NCBI GenBank assembly: GCA_942490535.1
Contig: CALNXQ010000005.1
Coordinates: 744,001-808,000, forward strand
Length of the DNA stretch: 64,000 bases
Source: JAEINY01 sp942490535
GTDB taxonomy: Bacteria; Bacteroidota; Bacteroidia; Bacteroidales; Marinilabiliaceae
Direction of reading: 5' to 3'
The notes under the pieces are model-generated. The model had not been told where the DNA came from, searched no databases, and worked only from the letters and a program-made list of their open reading frames with translations. The translations under genes and the position numbers were made by a program. Below are positions 55,187 through 61,538 of this stretch, one piece after another (positions within the stretch are counted from its first letter, which is position 1; every line of letters begins with the position of its first letter).

Positions 55187-55344
55187 AGGGCATATATATT
55201 AGTTAATGAATAGGCATCAAATAGCATTCCAAAATTTATCATAGTAACTGTATGATGTAATTGATTGTGAAAGGTTGCGTGTGGCAACTCTTTTTCTGGA
55301 CCTATAAAGTTAGTTTTTATTGATTCCAAAATCAATAGGTTAAT

Positions 55345-55494
55345 ATGCTTTTAGAACCCCAAAATGATTTAATTAATCATTTCTTAAACCATAGTTACAT
55401 ACCGTTTGATTTTGAAATTACCCTACCATTAAATCGTAAAAAAAATGAGTATGGAGGGAGGATTTTGATAGGATATCATTTTGAAGAAAGTTAA
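55345..55494 (+). CDS. Possible 49-residue small protein
   Basis: From ATG at 55345 to TAA at 55492-55494 a frame encodes MLLEPQNDLINHFLNHSYIP, continues FDFEITLPLNRKKNEYGGRI and ends LIGYHFEES. The mix of charged, aromatic and glycine residues looks like a folded small protein. An in-frame stop at 55336 sets the N-terminal limit. No family is recognised. It lies antisense to no other gene, in the gap between the GH130 and Spy-like genes. Confidence 0.3.
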   Translation: MLLEPQNDLINHFLNHSYIPFDFEITLPLNRKKNEYGGRILIGYHFEES

Positions 55495-55554
55495 ATTGGC
55501 CGTATATGAATGTTAGAAAATGAGCTTGGCATTTGTTCATAGGCATGTGTAAAT

Positions 55555-56082
55555 CTAGTTCCTGCCACCTCTGTAGCGTTTTCTTTTTCGTTGTTCTATT
55601 TTTTTATTTCCGTATTGAGGATTACTCAACAGTTCATCAAGCATCGAATTTAGCTTTTGGCTTTGTTCTTCGGAACAAATTGCTCTTATTTGAGTAATGT
55701 GGGAAATTGAGATTTGTTTCATTTGAGCATGATGATGACCTATAGCATTGGCTATTTCGCTAAGCGTCAAGGTATCCTTAGAATTCTCTATTATAGTTCG
55801 GATCATTTCTCCTCGTAACGAATCTAATTGAATCAAATGAAAGGATATTGTCTGGCGGTATCTGTTTTCTAATGATTGAGCTCTTTCTTTTTGTTGATTA
55901 TTAAAATCAAGTCGTTTGCAAAGACCTCGTCCAATGAAGTTTTGCTCATTTGAAGATGAGTATTTCACTGTGTATGCGGGCACCTGAGGCGTTATAAATT
56001 GAGTAATCAGAAAATATGCTCCCAAGCCCGCCAGAGTACCAATGATGAGTACGATTAGTGTTATCAGAATGCGCTTGTTCAT
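55555..56082 (-). CDS. Spy/CpxP-like periplasmic heavy-metal sensor protein
   Basis: A 175-residue protein with one N-terminal membrane helix (LITLIVLIIGTLAGLGAYFLITQF, residues 5-28) and a helical periplasmic part of the CpxP/Spy/ZraP type: DFNNQQKERAQSLENRYRQTISFHLIQLDSLRGEMIRTI, then AIGHHHAQMKQISISHITQIRAICSEEQSQKLNSMLDELL. The LTxxQ-like spacing is replaced by EEQSQKLNSM. The HHH run and a Cys could bind metal. The C-terminus is strongly basic (KRKRYRGGRN). It is the last gene of a four-gene run, 2 bp after the anti-sigma gene, and is likely a sensor or chaperone for envelope or metal stress. Confidence 0.75.
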   Translation of the reverse strand: MNKRILITLIVLIIGTLAGLGAYFLITQFITPQVPAYTVKYSSSNEQNFIGRGLCKRLDFNNQQKERAQSLENRYRQTISFHLIQLDSLRGEMIRTIIENSKDTLTLSEIANAIGHHHAQMKQISISHITQIRAICSEEQSQKLNSMLDELLSNPQYGNKKIEQRKRKRYRGGRN

Positions 56083-56084
56083 AA

Positions 56085-56501
56085 TCAGATCAATTCGTTT
56101 AATACATCTATTTCGTTAGGTTCAACAGTCATTTCGAAAAATAGAAAATCACTGTTATCTGTTTCCAAAGAATAGCTTGTGGTTGGAAAAAAAGTGTAGG
56201 GTATAACTAAACCAGTAATGATTCCCGCCATTAGCAGAATGACAGCCAGCTTGGGTTTTAAAATAGTATAGAGGCGTGACTCCTGGTGAAGGTTTTTTTC
56301 GATGGCCGCCTCCAGACGAGTGGTGAAAAAAGGTGCAATTTTTTCATTTTTCTCTACTTCTATTAATTGATCAACGGACTGAAGTTGGTTCCAGCTATGC
56401 AAGCAGTTATCGCAAGACAGCAGATGTGTACGTATGACTTGTGAAAAATCACTTTCTGTTGTATAGTGAGCAAGTTGCTTTTGTACTTCTTTACATCTCA
56501 T
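56085..56501 (-). CDS. Zinc-finger anti-sigma factor
   Basis: A 138-residue single-span membrane protein. The cytoplasmic N-terminus has the anti-sigma zinc motif HLLSCDNC (His26, Cys30, Cys33), with Cys3 as a possible fourth ligand. One membrane helix follows at about 86-106 (LAVILLMAGIITGLVIPYTFF), and a short acidic periplasmic tail ends the protein. Its start overlaps the 3' end of the sigma gene by 11 bp, which implies coupled translation and a direct sigma/anti-sigma pair. The signal may reach it from the periplasmic Spy-like protein encoded just downstream. Confidence 0.85.
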   Translation of the reverse strand: MRCKEVQKQLAHYTTESDFSQVIRTHLLSCDNCLHSWNQLQSVDQLIEVEKNEKIAPFFTTRLEAAIEKNLHQESRLYTILKPKLAVILLMAGIITGLVIPYTFFPTTSYSLETDNSDFLFFEMTVEPNEIDVLNELI

Positions 56502-57069
56502 CGTTTCGGCTGTGTTTAATGATGTACTTTTTCATATTCGACCGCGCCCTATAGATCAGTGTATCCACTGTAGCGATTGGAATTACCATAATTTCAGAAA
56601 TTTCCTTGTTTGTCAGTTCTTTATATTTGCTCAAAACAAAGGCAACCCGCTGTTTTTTTGCCAATGAAGATATGGCCTTCTTAAGCAATTTTTTCCTTTC
56701 CAGACGAATTATATTTTCGTCGGTCGAATGGTTTGATGTGGCCAGGTTCCAATTCTCCTTCTCCTGCATAAAATCAAGTGAAATTTTGAATTTATTGAAT
56801 CGCTCACGTTGAATGTGTTTCAATGATTTGGTAACAGTAATCCGATATAACCAGGTTGAAAATGTCGATTGCCCCCGAAATTTCGGGAGCGATCGAAACA
56901 CTTCTATAAATACTTCCTGGCTTACATCACTGGCATCGTCAGGATCATGTGTAAAACCCATGCAAATAGTAAAAACTTTCTGCTGATAACGTTCAGTTAA
57001 AAGTCGGAAGGCATTTTTATTACCTTCTAAAAAATGCGTGACAAGTAGCTGATCTGTTAGTGGAACCAT
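56491..57069 (-). CDS. ECF sigma-70 factor of the EF-hand/Spy-like module
   Basis: A 192-residue sigma factor when started at the ATG at 57069; a TTG six codons upstream is less likely. Region 2 is FLEGNKNAFRLLTERYQQKVFTICMGFTHDPDDASDVSQEVFIEVFRSLPKFRGQSTFSTWLYRI. Region 4 is ISSLAKKQRVAFVLSKYKELTNKEISEIMVIPIATVDTLIYRARSNMKKYI. It is paired by overlap with the anti-sigma gene. The first gene of the run, encoding the EF-hand-like secreted protein, ends 31 bp upstream. It is not closely similar to the FecI-like factor at 18.2-18.8 kb and probably answers envelope or metal stress. Confidence 0.9.
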   Translation of the reverse strand: MVPLTDQLLVTHFLEGNKNAFRLLTERYQQKVFTICMGFTHDPDDASDVSQEVFIEVFRSLPKFRGQSTFSTWLYRITVTKSLKHIQRERFNKFKISLDFMQEKENWNLATSNHSTDENIIRLERKKLLKKAISSLAKKQRVAFVLSKYKELTNKEISEIMVIPIATVDTLIYRARSNMKKYIIKHSRNDEM

Positions 57070-57099
57070 AGTTGAGTGAATGCTCAATAAAAGTACAAA

Positions 57100-57483
57100 T
57101 TAGTTATTTGAACCTCTCCTACAGTTACCATTTCTTTGGCGCAGATGTTTTCTTTGTCCGTTTGTGTTGTTGTTAAAATTGTCACAAACGCCGTCATTAT
57201 TGGCATCTACGAAGTTTCGCCCTTGTCCCCTACCTTGTCCGTTGCCACGGCCAGTGCCTTGTCTGTTTCGTTGTCCTTGCCTGCCATTCCCATTTTCATA
57301 ATTGTCGCAGGTGCCATTGTTATTTTTATCCACAAAATTAGCTCCATTGTTTTGTTGTGAATTGGTGGTTTGTGTCACTTGCGTTTCTGTTGATTTTTTG
57401 GCATCTGTATTTTGGGCATCCATGTTTTGACTTGATGCGGCTAAGAGCATTATACCCATTATTACAATCATCATTTTTTTCAT
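57100..57483 (-). CDS. Secreted protein with two EF-hand-like motifs and Gly/Arg/Gln linker
   Basis: A 127-residue exported protein with signal peptide (MMIVIMGIMLLAASSQNMDAQ). Two near-identical 13-residue motifs, NFVDKNNNGTCDN (49-61) and NFVDANNDGVCDN (90-102), follow the DxNxxG/DxNxDG calcium-loop pattern with a conserved Cys. They are joined by a low-complexity linker rich in Gly, Arg, Gln and Asn. A basic tail with one more Cys ends the protein. I know no function. It heads a minus-strand run with sigma, anti-sigma and Spy-like genes, so it may be the main output or the metal-binding input of that system. Confidence 0.75.
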   Translation of the reverse strand: MKKMMIVIMGIMLLAASSQNMDAQNTDAKKSTETQVTQTTNSQQNNGANFVDKNNNGTCDNYENGNGRQGQRNRQGTGRGNGQGRGQGRNFVDANNDGVCDNFNNNTNGQRKHLRQRNGNCRRGSNN

Positions 57484-57641
57484 CTTTACTTGTTTTAAAG
57501 TTTATAACTCTTAGATCCTCGTAGATGGATTAAACTTTCAAATTTTTTCAAAATAAATGAAGATGCCCTTTAATAGTTTTTAAGCAAGCTGATTATGGGT
57601 CGTAAAAAGGGGACGTATTAACTAAAAAAGAAGGATGGGTG

Positions 57642-57672
57642 TTTGAAATTAGGATCGAAATGTCTTTATTTG
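57642..57672 (+). promoter_or_regulatory. Promoter of the metY leader
   Basis: TTTG (57642-57645) and TTTATTTG (57665-57672) are 19 bp apart, which fits the Bacteroidota -33/-7 pair with one mismatch in the -7 box. Transcription would start about five bases before the leader-peptide ATG at 57684. Confidence 0.55.
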
Positions 57673-57683
57673 TACACATCAAT

Positions 57684-57791
57684 ATGAAACAAATCGCAGT
57701 TCATATCATTACTCCAAAGTTCGCTCAACCACATGAGACGAAAACATACCAATCAGGAATGATGGGTAAGATGTGCATGATGACTAAATAG
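57684..57791 (+). CDS. Met/Cys-rich leader peptide upstream of metY
   Basis: A 35-codon frame begins MKQIAVHIITPK and ends GMMGKMCMMTK before TAG at 57789-57791. Eight consecutive codons (MMGKMCMM) hold five Met and one Cys, the very amino acids made from the product of the downstream O-acetylhomoserine sulfhydrylase. It starts just after a well-spaced promoter and is followed seven bases after the stop by a long-range inverted repeat. This is the layout of a ribosome-stalling leader. I see no classical T-run terminator, so control could act on translation or through Rho. Confidence 0.6.
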   Translation: MKQIAVHIITPKFAQPHETKTYQSGMMGKMCMMTK

Positions 57792-57797
57792 TTGTCA

Positions 57798-57854
57798 CGA
57801 CGCATCGTATCTAACCACACAACCAATTATAAGAATACAGATTCCGATGCGCCG
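57798..57854 (+). promoter_or_regulatory. Stem structure in the metY leader
   Basis: CGACGCATCG (57798-57807) pairs with CGATGCGCCG (57845-57854) with one mismatch, enclosing 37 bases. A second dyad, GTTGATGT/ACATTAAC (57871-57878 and 57882-57889, one mismatch), lies just ahead of the metY start at 57909. Both may respond to ribosome position on the leader peptide. Confidence 0.45.
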
Positions 57855-57908
57855 CTGGAAAGTGCTGAATGTTGATGTATGACATTAACCATAAAAACAG
57901 TTTTAAAA

Positions 57909-59204
57909 ATGGCAAATTATCAATTTGAAACATTGCAATTGCACGCGGGACAAGAAGTGGATCAAACAACTCTTTCCAGAGCAGTGCCGATTTATCAAAC
58001 CAGTTCATATCTTTTTAAAGATGCGCAACATGCAGCCAATTTATTTAGTTTAAAAGAGTTTGGTAATATTTATACGCGTATTCAAAATCCCACCACTGAT
58101 GTTTTTGAAAAACGTCTTGCTGCCTTGGAAGGGGGTGTTGGAGCCTTGGCTGTTTCATCCGGACAAGCAGCTCAGTTCATTGCTTTAACTAATTTTTTGG
58201 AGGCTGGTGATAATTTTGTATCGACTTCTTATTTGTATGGAGGGACTTACAATCAATTTAAAGTACAGTTTAAGCGTTTAGGAATTCAGGTTAAATTTGT
58301 AGAAGGTGATGAACCTGCACTTTTTGAGGCGGCCATTGATGAAAACACAAAGGCCATTTATATTGAAACAATTGGAAATCCTCGATTCAATATACCTGAT
58401 TTTGAAAAAATCGCTCAAATTGCTCAAAAGCACGAGATTCCGCTTGTTGTAGATAATACGTTTGGTGCAGGAGGTTATCTGTTCCGTCCTCTCGAACATG
58501 GAGCCAATGTGGTGGTTGAATCGGCCACTAAATGGATTGGTGGGCACGGTACTTCTATTGGTGGCGTTATCGTTGATGGTGGAAACTTCAATTGGGGAAA
58601 TGGTAAATTTCCATTATTTACCGAACCTTCGGAGGGCTATCATGGCTTAAAATTCTGGGAAGTTTTTGGTGCGAACAGTCAATTTGGTAATATTGCCTTT
58701 ATTATCCGGGCCCGGGTGGAAGGTTTACGTGATTATGGGTCAGCTCTGAGTCCATTCAATGCCTTTTTGTTGATTCAGGGATTGGAAACCTTATCATTAC
58801 GAGTGGATCGTCATGTAGAGAATGCACAGAAGATTGCTGAATGGCTGGAGGTGCACCCGCAGGTTGAATATGTGAACTATCCCGGTCTAAAATCAAGTGC
58901 CTACCATGAATTGGCGCAAAGATATTTGAAACGTGGTTTTGGAGGCGTTATGAGCTTTAAACTTAAGGGCGGGACTGCTGAGGCTGATAAGTTTATTGAT
59001 AGCCTTCAATTGGTGAGTCATTTGGCAAATATCGGTGACGCGAAGACATTGATTATTCATCCGGCATCCACTACCCATGAACAACTTTCGGAAACAGAGC
59101 AAAAGGCTTCGGGTGTGGAGCCTGGTTTATTAAGATTATCAGTAGGCATTGAACATTTCGAAGATATAAAAGCGGATTTAGTACAATCCTTTGCTCAGAT
59201 TTGA
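57909..59204 (+). CDS. metY: O-acetylhomoserine sulfhydrylase (aminocarboxypropyltransferase)
   Basis: A 431-residue PLP enzyme that makes homocysteine, or directly methionine, from O-acetylhomoserine and sulfide or methanethiol. The ATG at 57909 is preferred (MANYQFETLQLHAGQE is the normal family start); one at 57879 would add ten unmatched residues and lies in the leader stem region. Diagnostic blocks are RAVPIYQTSSYLF, YTRIQNPTTDVFEKRLAALEGGVGALAVSSGQAAQF, VVDNTFGAGGYLFRPLEHGANVVVESATKWIGGHGTSIGG (PLP lysine in SATKW) and HPASTTHEQLSETEQKASGVEPGLLRLSVGIE. Homoserine dehydrogenase is encoded 217 bp downstream, so the two genes serve one pathway. Confidence 0.95.
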   Translation: MANYQFETLQLHAGQEVDQTTLSRAVPIYQTSSYLFKDAQHAANLFSLKEFGNIYTRIQNPTTDVFEKRLAALEGGVGALAVSSGQAAQFIALTNFLEAGDNFVSTSYLYGGTYNQFKVQFKRLGIQVKFVEGDEPALFEAAIDENTKAIYIETIGNPRFNIPDFEKIAQIAQKHEIPLVVDNTFGAGGYLFRPLEHGANVVVESATKWIGGHGTSIGGVIVDGGNFNWGNGKFPLFTEPSEGYHGLKFWEVFGANSQFGNIAFIIRARVEGLRDYGSALSPFNAFLLIQGLETLSLRVDRHVENAQKIAEWLEVHPQVEYVNYPGLKSSAYHELAQRYLKRGFGGVMSFKLKGGTAEADKFIDSLQLVSHLANIGDAKTLIIHPASTTHEQLSETEQKASGVEPGLLRLSVGIEHFEDIKADLVQSFAQI

Positions 59205-59313
59205 TAAATCTAATACATGTTAAAAGGCAAGTTTCAATATTAAAAGGATATGATTACAAAGTTCTTTTTCTGCAACTTGTCTTTCATTATTCTTTTAATC
59301 GTAGAATTCCTGT

Positions 59314-59321
59314 TATTTTTG
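59314..59321 (+). promoter_or_regulatory. Candidate -7 element of hom
   Basis: TATTTTTG matches TAnnTTTG, 100 bp before the hom ATG. There is no TTG at the proper -33 distance. The leader between holds a hairpin with arms GGCCT/AGGCC and ATGC/GCAT (about 59347-59377) and a 12-bp palindrome ACCAAATTTGGT (59407-59418) three bases before the start codon. Confidence 0.35.
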
Positions 59322-59421
59322 TAACGCAAACATTTTCCATTGAATGGCCTAAGATGCCTATCACAGCATGGCAGGCCAAGTATTTCTTAAAAAGGAGTGC
59401 TTAAAAACCAAATTTGGTACT

Positions 59422-60618
59422 ATGAGACAAAAATTAAACATTGGCTTGTTCGGTTTTGGAGTAGTCGGGCAAGGATTATACGATGTGCTTAAAACGAGTC
59501 CTGCTTTTGATGCCGAGATCACCAAAATCTGTGTAAAAAATAAAAAGAAAAGAACATTAGAAGAATCTCTTTTCTGTTATGATGCAGATGCCATTCTCAA
59601 TGATCCGTCTATTAATACAGTGGTTGAACTCATTGATAATGCCGATGAAGCGTATATCATCGTTAAGCGCGCACTTCAGGGCGGTAAGAATGTAGTTTCA
59701 GCGAATAAAAAGATGCTGGCTGAAAATATGACCGAGATGATTCAGTTGCAAAAGGAGCATAATGTTTCGTTGTTATATGAAGCGTCTGCTTGTGGCAGTA
59801 TTCCCGTAATCCGTAATCTGGAGGAGTATTACGATAACGATTTGATGTTATCGGTGACCGGAATTCTCAATGGTTCTTCCAATTACATTCTATCCAAAAT
59901 ATTTGACCATAATCAATCCTACCACCAGGCTCTAAAAGAGGCACAGAATCTTGGCTTTGCTGAAAGTGATCCTTCCTTTGATGTGGAAGGTTACGATTCG
60001 CTCTTTAAACTGATCATTCTTACCTTGCACAGTTTTGGAACCATTGTGAAACCTGAAAATGTGTTGACTTATGGCATCTCAAATATCAATGATTTCGACA
60101 TTCAATACTCGCGTGAAAAAGGACGCAAAATCAAATTAGTGGGACAGGTAGAGCGGATTGGGGAGAAGAAAATTTCCTTATTTGTGCTGCCTCGCTTTGT
60201 GGGGCGTGACAAATATATATACAATGTAGAAGATGAATTTAATGGGGTGGTGATTAAAGGAAAAGCCTACGATAAGCAGTTTATGTTTGGAAAGGGCGCT
60301 GGCGGTCATCCTACCGGTTCAGCTGTATTGTCCGACATTACGGCATTGGCTCATCACTATAAGTATGAGTATAAGAAGATGAACTATTCCGGTGGCTTTA
60401 CCTACAATCAAGATGGTACGATGGAGGTGTATTTACGCTACTCCAATCCAGATGTGCTGGAATATTTTGATTTTGATGTAATTTCAGAGCAGTATAGTGG
60501 ACCTGATTATAATTATAAGATTGGTTCTATCAAATTATCTAATTTGATTAAGATCAAAGACAAACTAAGAGATTTAGATATATTCCTGGCTGCTACCGGG
60601 CGGTCATTGAATTATTAA
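59422..60618 (+). CDS. hom: Homoserine dehydrogenase
   Basis: A 398-residue monofunctional enzyme reducing aspartate semialdehyde to homoserine. Start at the ATG at 59422 (MRQKLNIGLFGFGVVGQGLYDVL), giving the Rossmann motif GxGxVG at once; an upstream frame extension is not conserved in character. VVSANKKMLAENM holds the conserved lysine, LLYEASACGSIPVIRNLEEYY and LSVTGILNGSSNYILSKI are family blocks, and GFAESDPSFDVEGYDSLFKLIIL carries the catalytic Asp and Lys. The C-terminal 70 residues (FTYNQDGTMEVYLRYSNPDV) may form a small regulatory part. No aspartokinase is fused, unlike the ThrA type. It supplies metY upstream. Confidence 0.94.
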   Translation: MRQKLNIGLFGFGVVGQGLYDVLKTSPAFDAEITKICVKNKKKRTLEESLFCYDADAILNDPSINTVVELIDNADEAYIIVKRALQGGKNVVSANKKMLAENMTEMIQLQKEHNVSLLYEASACGSIPVIRNLEEYYDNDLMLSVTGILNGSSNYILSKIFDHNQSYHQALKEAQNLGFAESDPSFDVEGYDSLFKLIILTLHSFGTIVKPENVLTYGISNINDFDIQYSREKGRKIKLVGQVERIGEKKISLFVLPRFVGRDKYIYNVEDEFNGVVIKGKAYDKQFMFGKGAGGHPTGSAVLSDITALAHHYKYEYKKMNYSGGFTYNQDGTMEVYLRYSNPDVLEYFDFDVISEQYSGPDYNYKIGSIKLSNLIKIKDKLRDLDIFLAATGRSLNY

Positions 60619-60656
60619 GAAAAAAAAGGGGATCTGAGAAGATCCCTTTATTTTTT
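60619..60656. terminator. Bidirectional terminator between hom and atpG
   Basis: AAAGGGGATC and GATCCCTTT form a stem with one bulged G around TGAGAA; an A-run before and a T-run after serve both convergent genes. The stem overlaps the atpG stop codon. Confidence 0.82.
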
Positions 60657-61529
60657 CAGTGCTTCGGCACCACCTACAATTTCAAGAATTTCTGTTGTAA
60701 TTGCACCCTGTCTGGCCTTATTATACATCAGTTGCAAGTCACTCAGCATATCGGTAGCGTTATCAGTGGCTTTGTGCATGGAGGTCATGCGCGCGCCATG
60801 TTCCGATGCCAATGATTCTAAAATAACGCGATAAAACATCGTTTTTAATGCTTTGGGGATAATGGTTTTGATAAAAGTGGGTTTATCCGGTTCGATGATA
60901 TAGTTGGGCATGCCTTTTCCATTGCTGGCATATTCCGGTAACTGTAAGGGTAAAAACTGCTCCGCCTGAACCATTTGAACCGCCGCGTTCACAAATTCAT
61001 TATAGACTAATACAATGCGATCATATTTTTGAGTTACAAAATCATTCATCAACTCATTGGCAATGTTTACAACAGCCTCAAAACTGAGATGACTGTATAC
61101 CTCATTAAAATCCTTTGCAACCGGGAATCCGTGTATTCTTAAAAGTTTTTGAGCCTGTTTACCGACGGCATAAATATCCAGATCTCCATTTTTAAATTGT
61201 GCATGAAATTGGGAGCGAATTATCTTTTCTGTTTCCTTGACTACGTTGGTGTTAAAGGCACCACACAATCCACGATTCGATGAAAGTACTACGATTAAGA
61301 CTTTGTTGGGATCACGCTCTTCTGACCATTCGAATTCAATATCTTCTTCCAAAGTATTGGTCAGATCATAAATAATACCTGCCAATCGTTCCACATATGG
61401 CCGGATGTGGGTGATGTCATCCTGAGCTTTTTTGAATTTGGCCGCCGATACCATTTTCATGGCACTGGTTACCTGACGGGTAGTCCTAACCGAATTTATC
61501 CGAATACGTATGTCTTTCAGATTGGCCAT
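60648..61529 (-). CDS. atpG: ATP synthase gamma subunit
   Basis: A 293-residue central-stalk subunit of the F1 motor. The N-terminal helix starts NLKDIRIRINSVRTTRQVTSAMKMVSAAKFKKAQ and the C-terminal helix is HGARMTSMHKATDNATDMLSDLQLMYNKARQGAITTEILEIVGGAEAL, both diagnostic. VVLSSNRGLCGAFNTNV lies in the Rossmann-like part. It is the last gene of the visible atpF-H-A-G run, 9 bp after atpA. Beta and epsilon genes do not follow, as they would in E. coli, so they must be elsewhere. Confidence 0.97.
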   Translation of the reverse strand: MANLKDIRIRINSVRTTRQVTSAMKMVSAAKFKKAQDDITHIRPYVERLAGIIYDLTNTLEEDIEFEWSEERDPNKVLIVVLSSNRGLCGAFNTNVVKETEKIIRSQFHAQFKNGDLDIYAVGKQAQKLLRIHGFPVAKDFNEVYSHLSFEAVVNIANELMNDFVTQKYDRIVLVYNEFVNAAVQMVQAEQFLPLQLPEYASNGKGMPNYIIEPDKPTFIKTIIPKALKTMFYRVILESLASEHGARMTSMHKATDNATDMLSDLQLMYNKARQGAITTEILEIVGGAEALKK

Positions 61530-61538
61530 AGTATCAAT

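Noticed and set aside
57879..57908. Upstream ATG for metY
   Set aside because: It would add ten residues not typical of the family and lies in the structured leader; MANYQFETLQLHAGQE at 57909 is the normal start.
57484..57908. SAM riboswitch upstream of metY
   Set aside because: I looked for the conserved core sequences of SAM-I and SAM-II and did not find them; the Met-rich frame explains the region better.
59354..59404. 16-codon frame MPITAWQAKYFLKRSA before hom
   Set aside because: No enrichment for Thr, Met or Ile codons, so not supported as a regulatory leader peptide.
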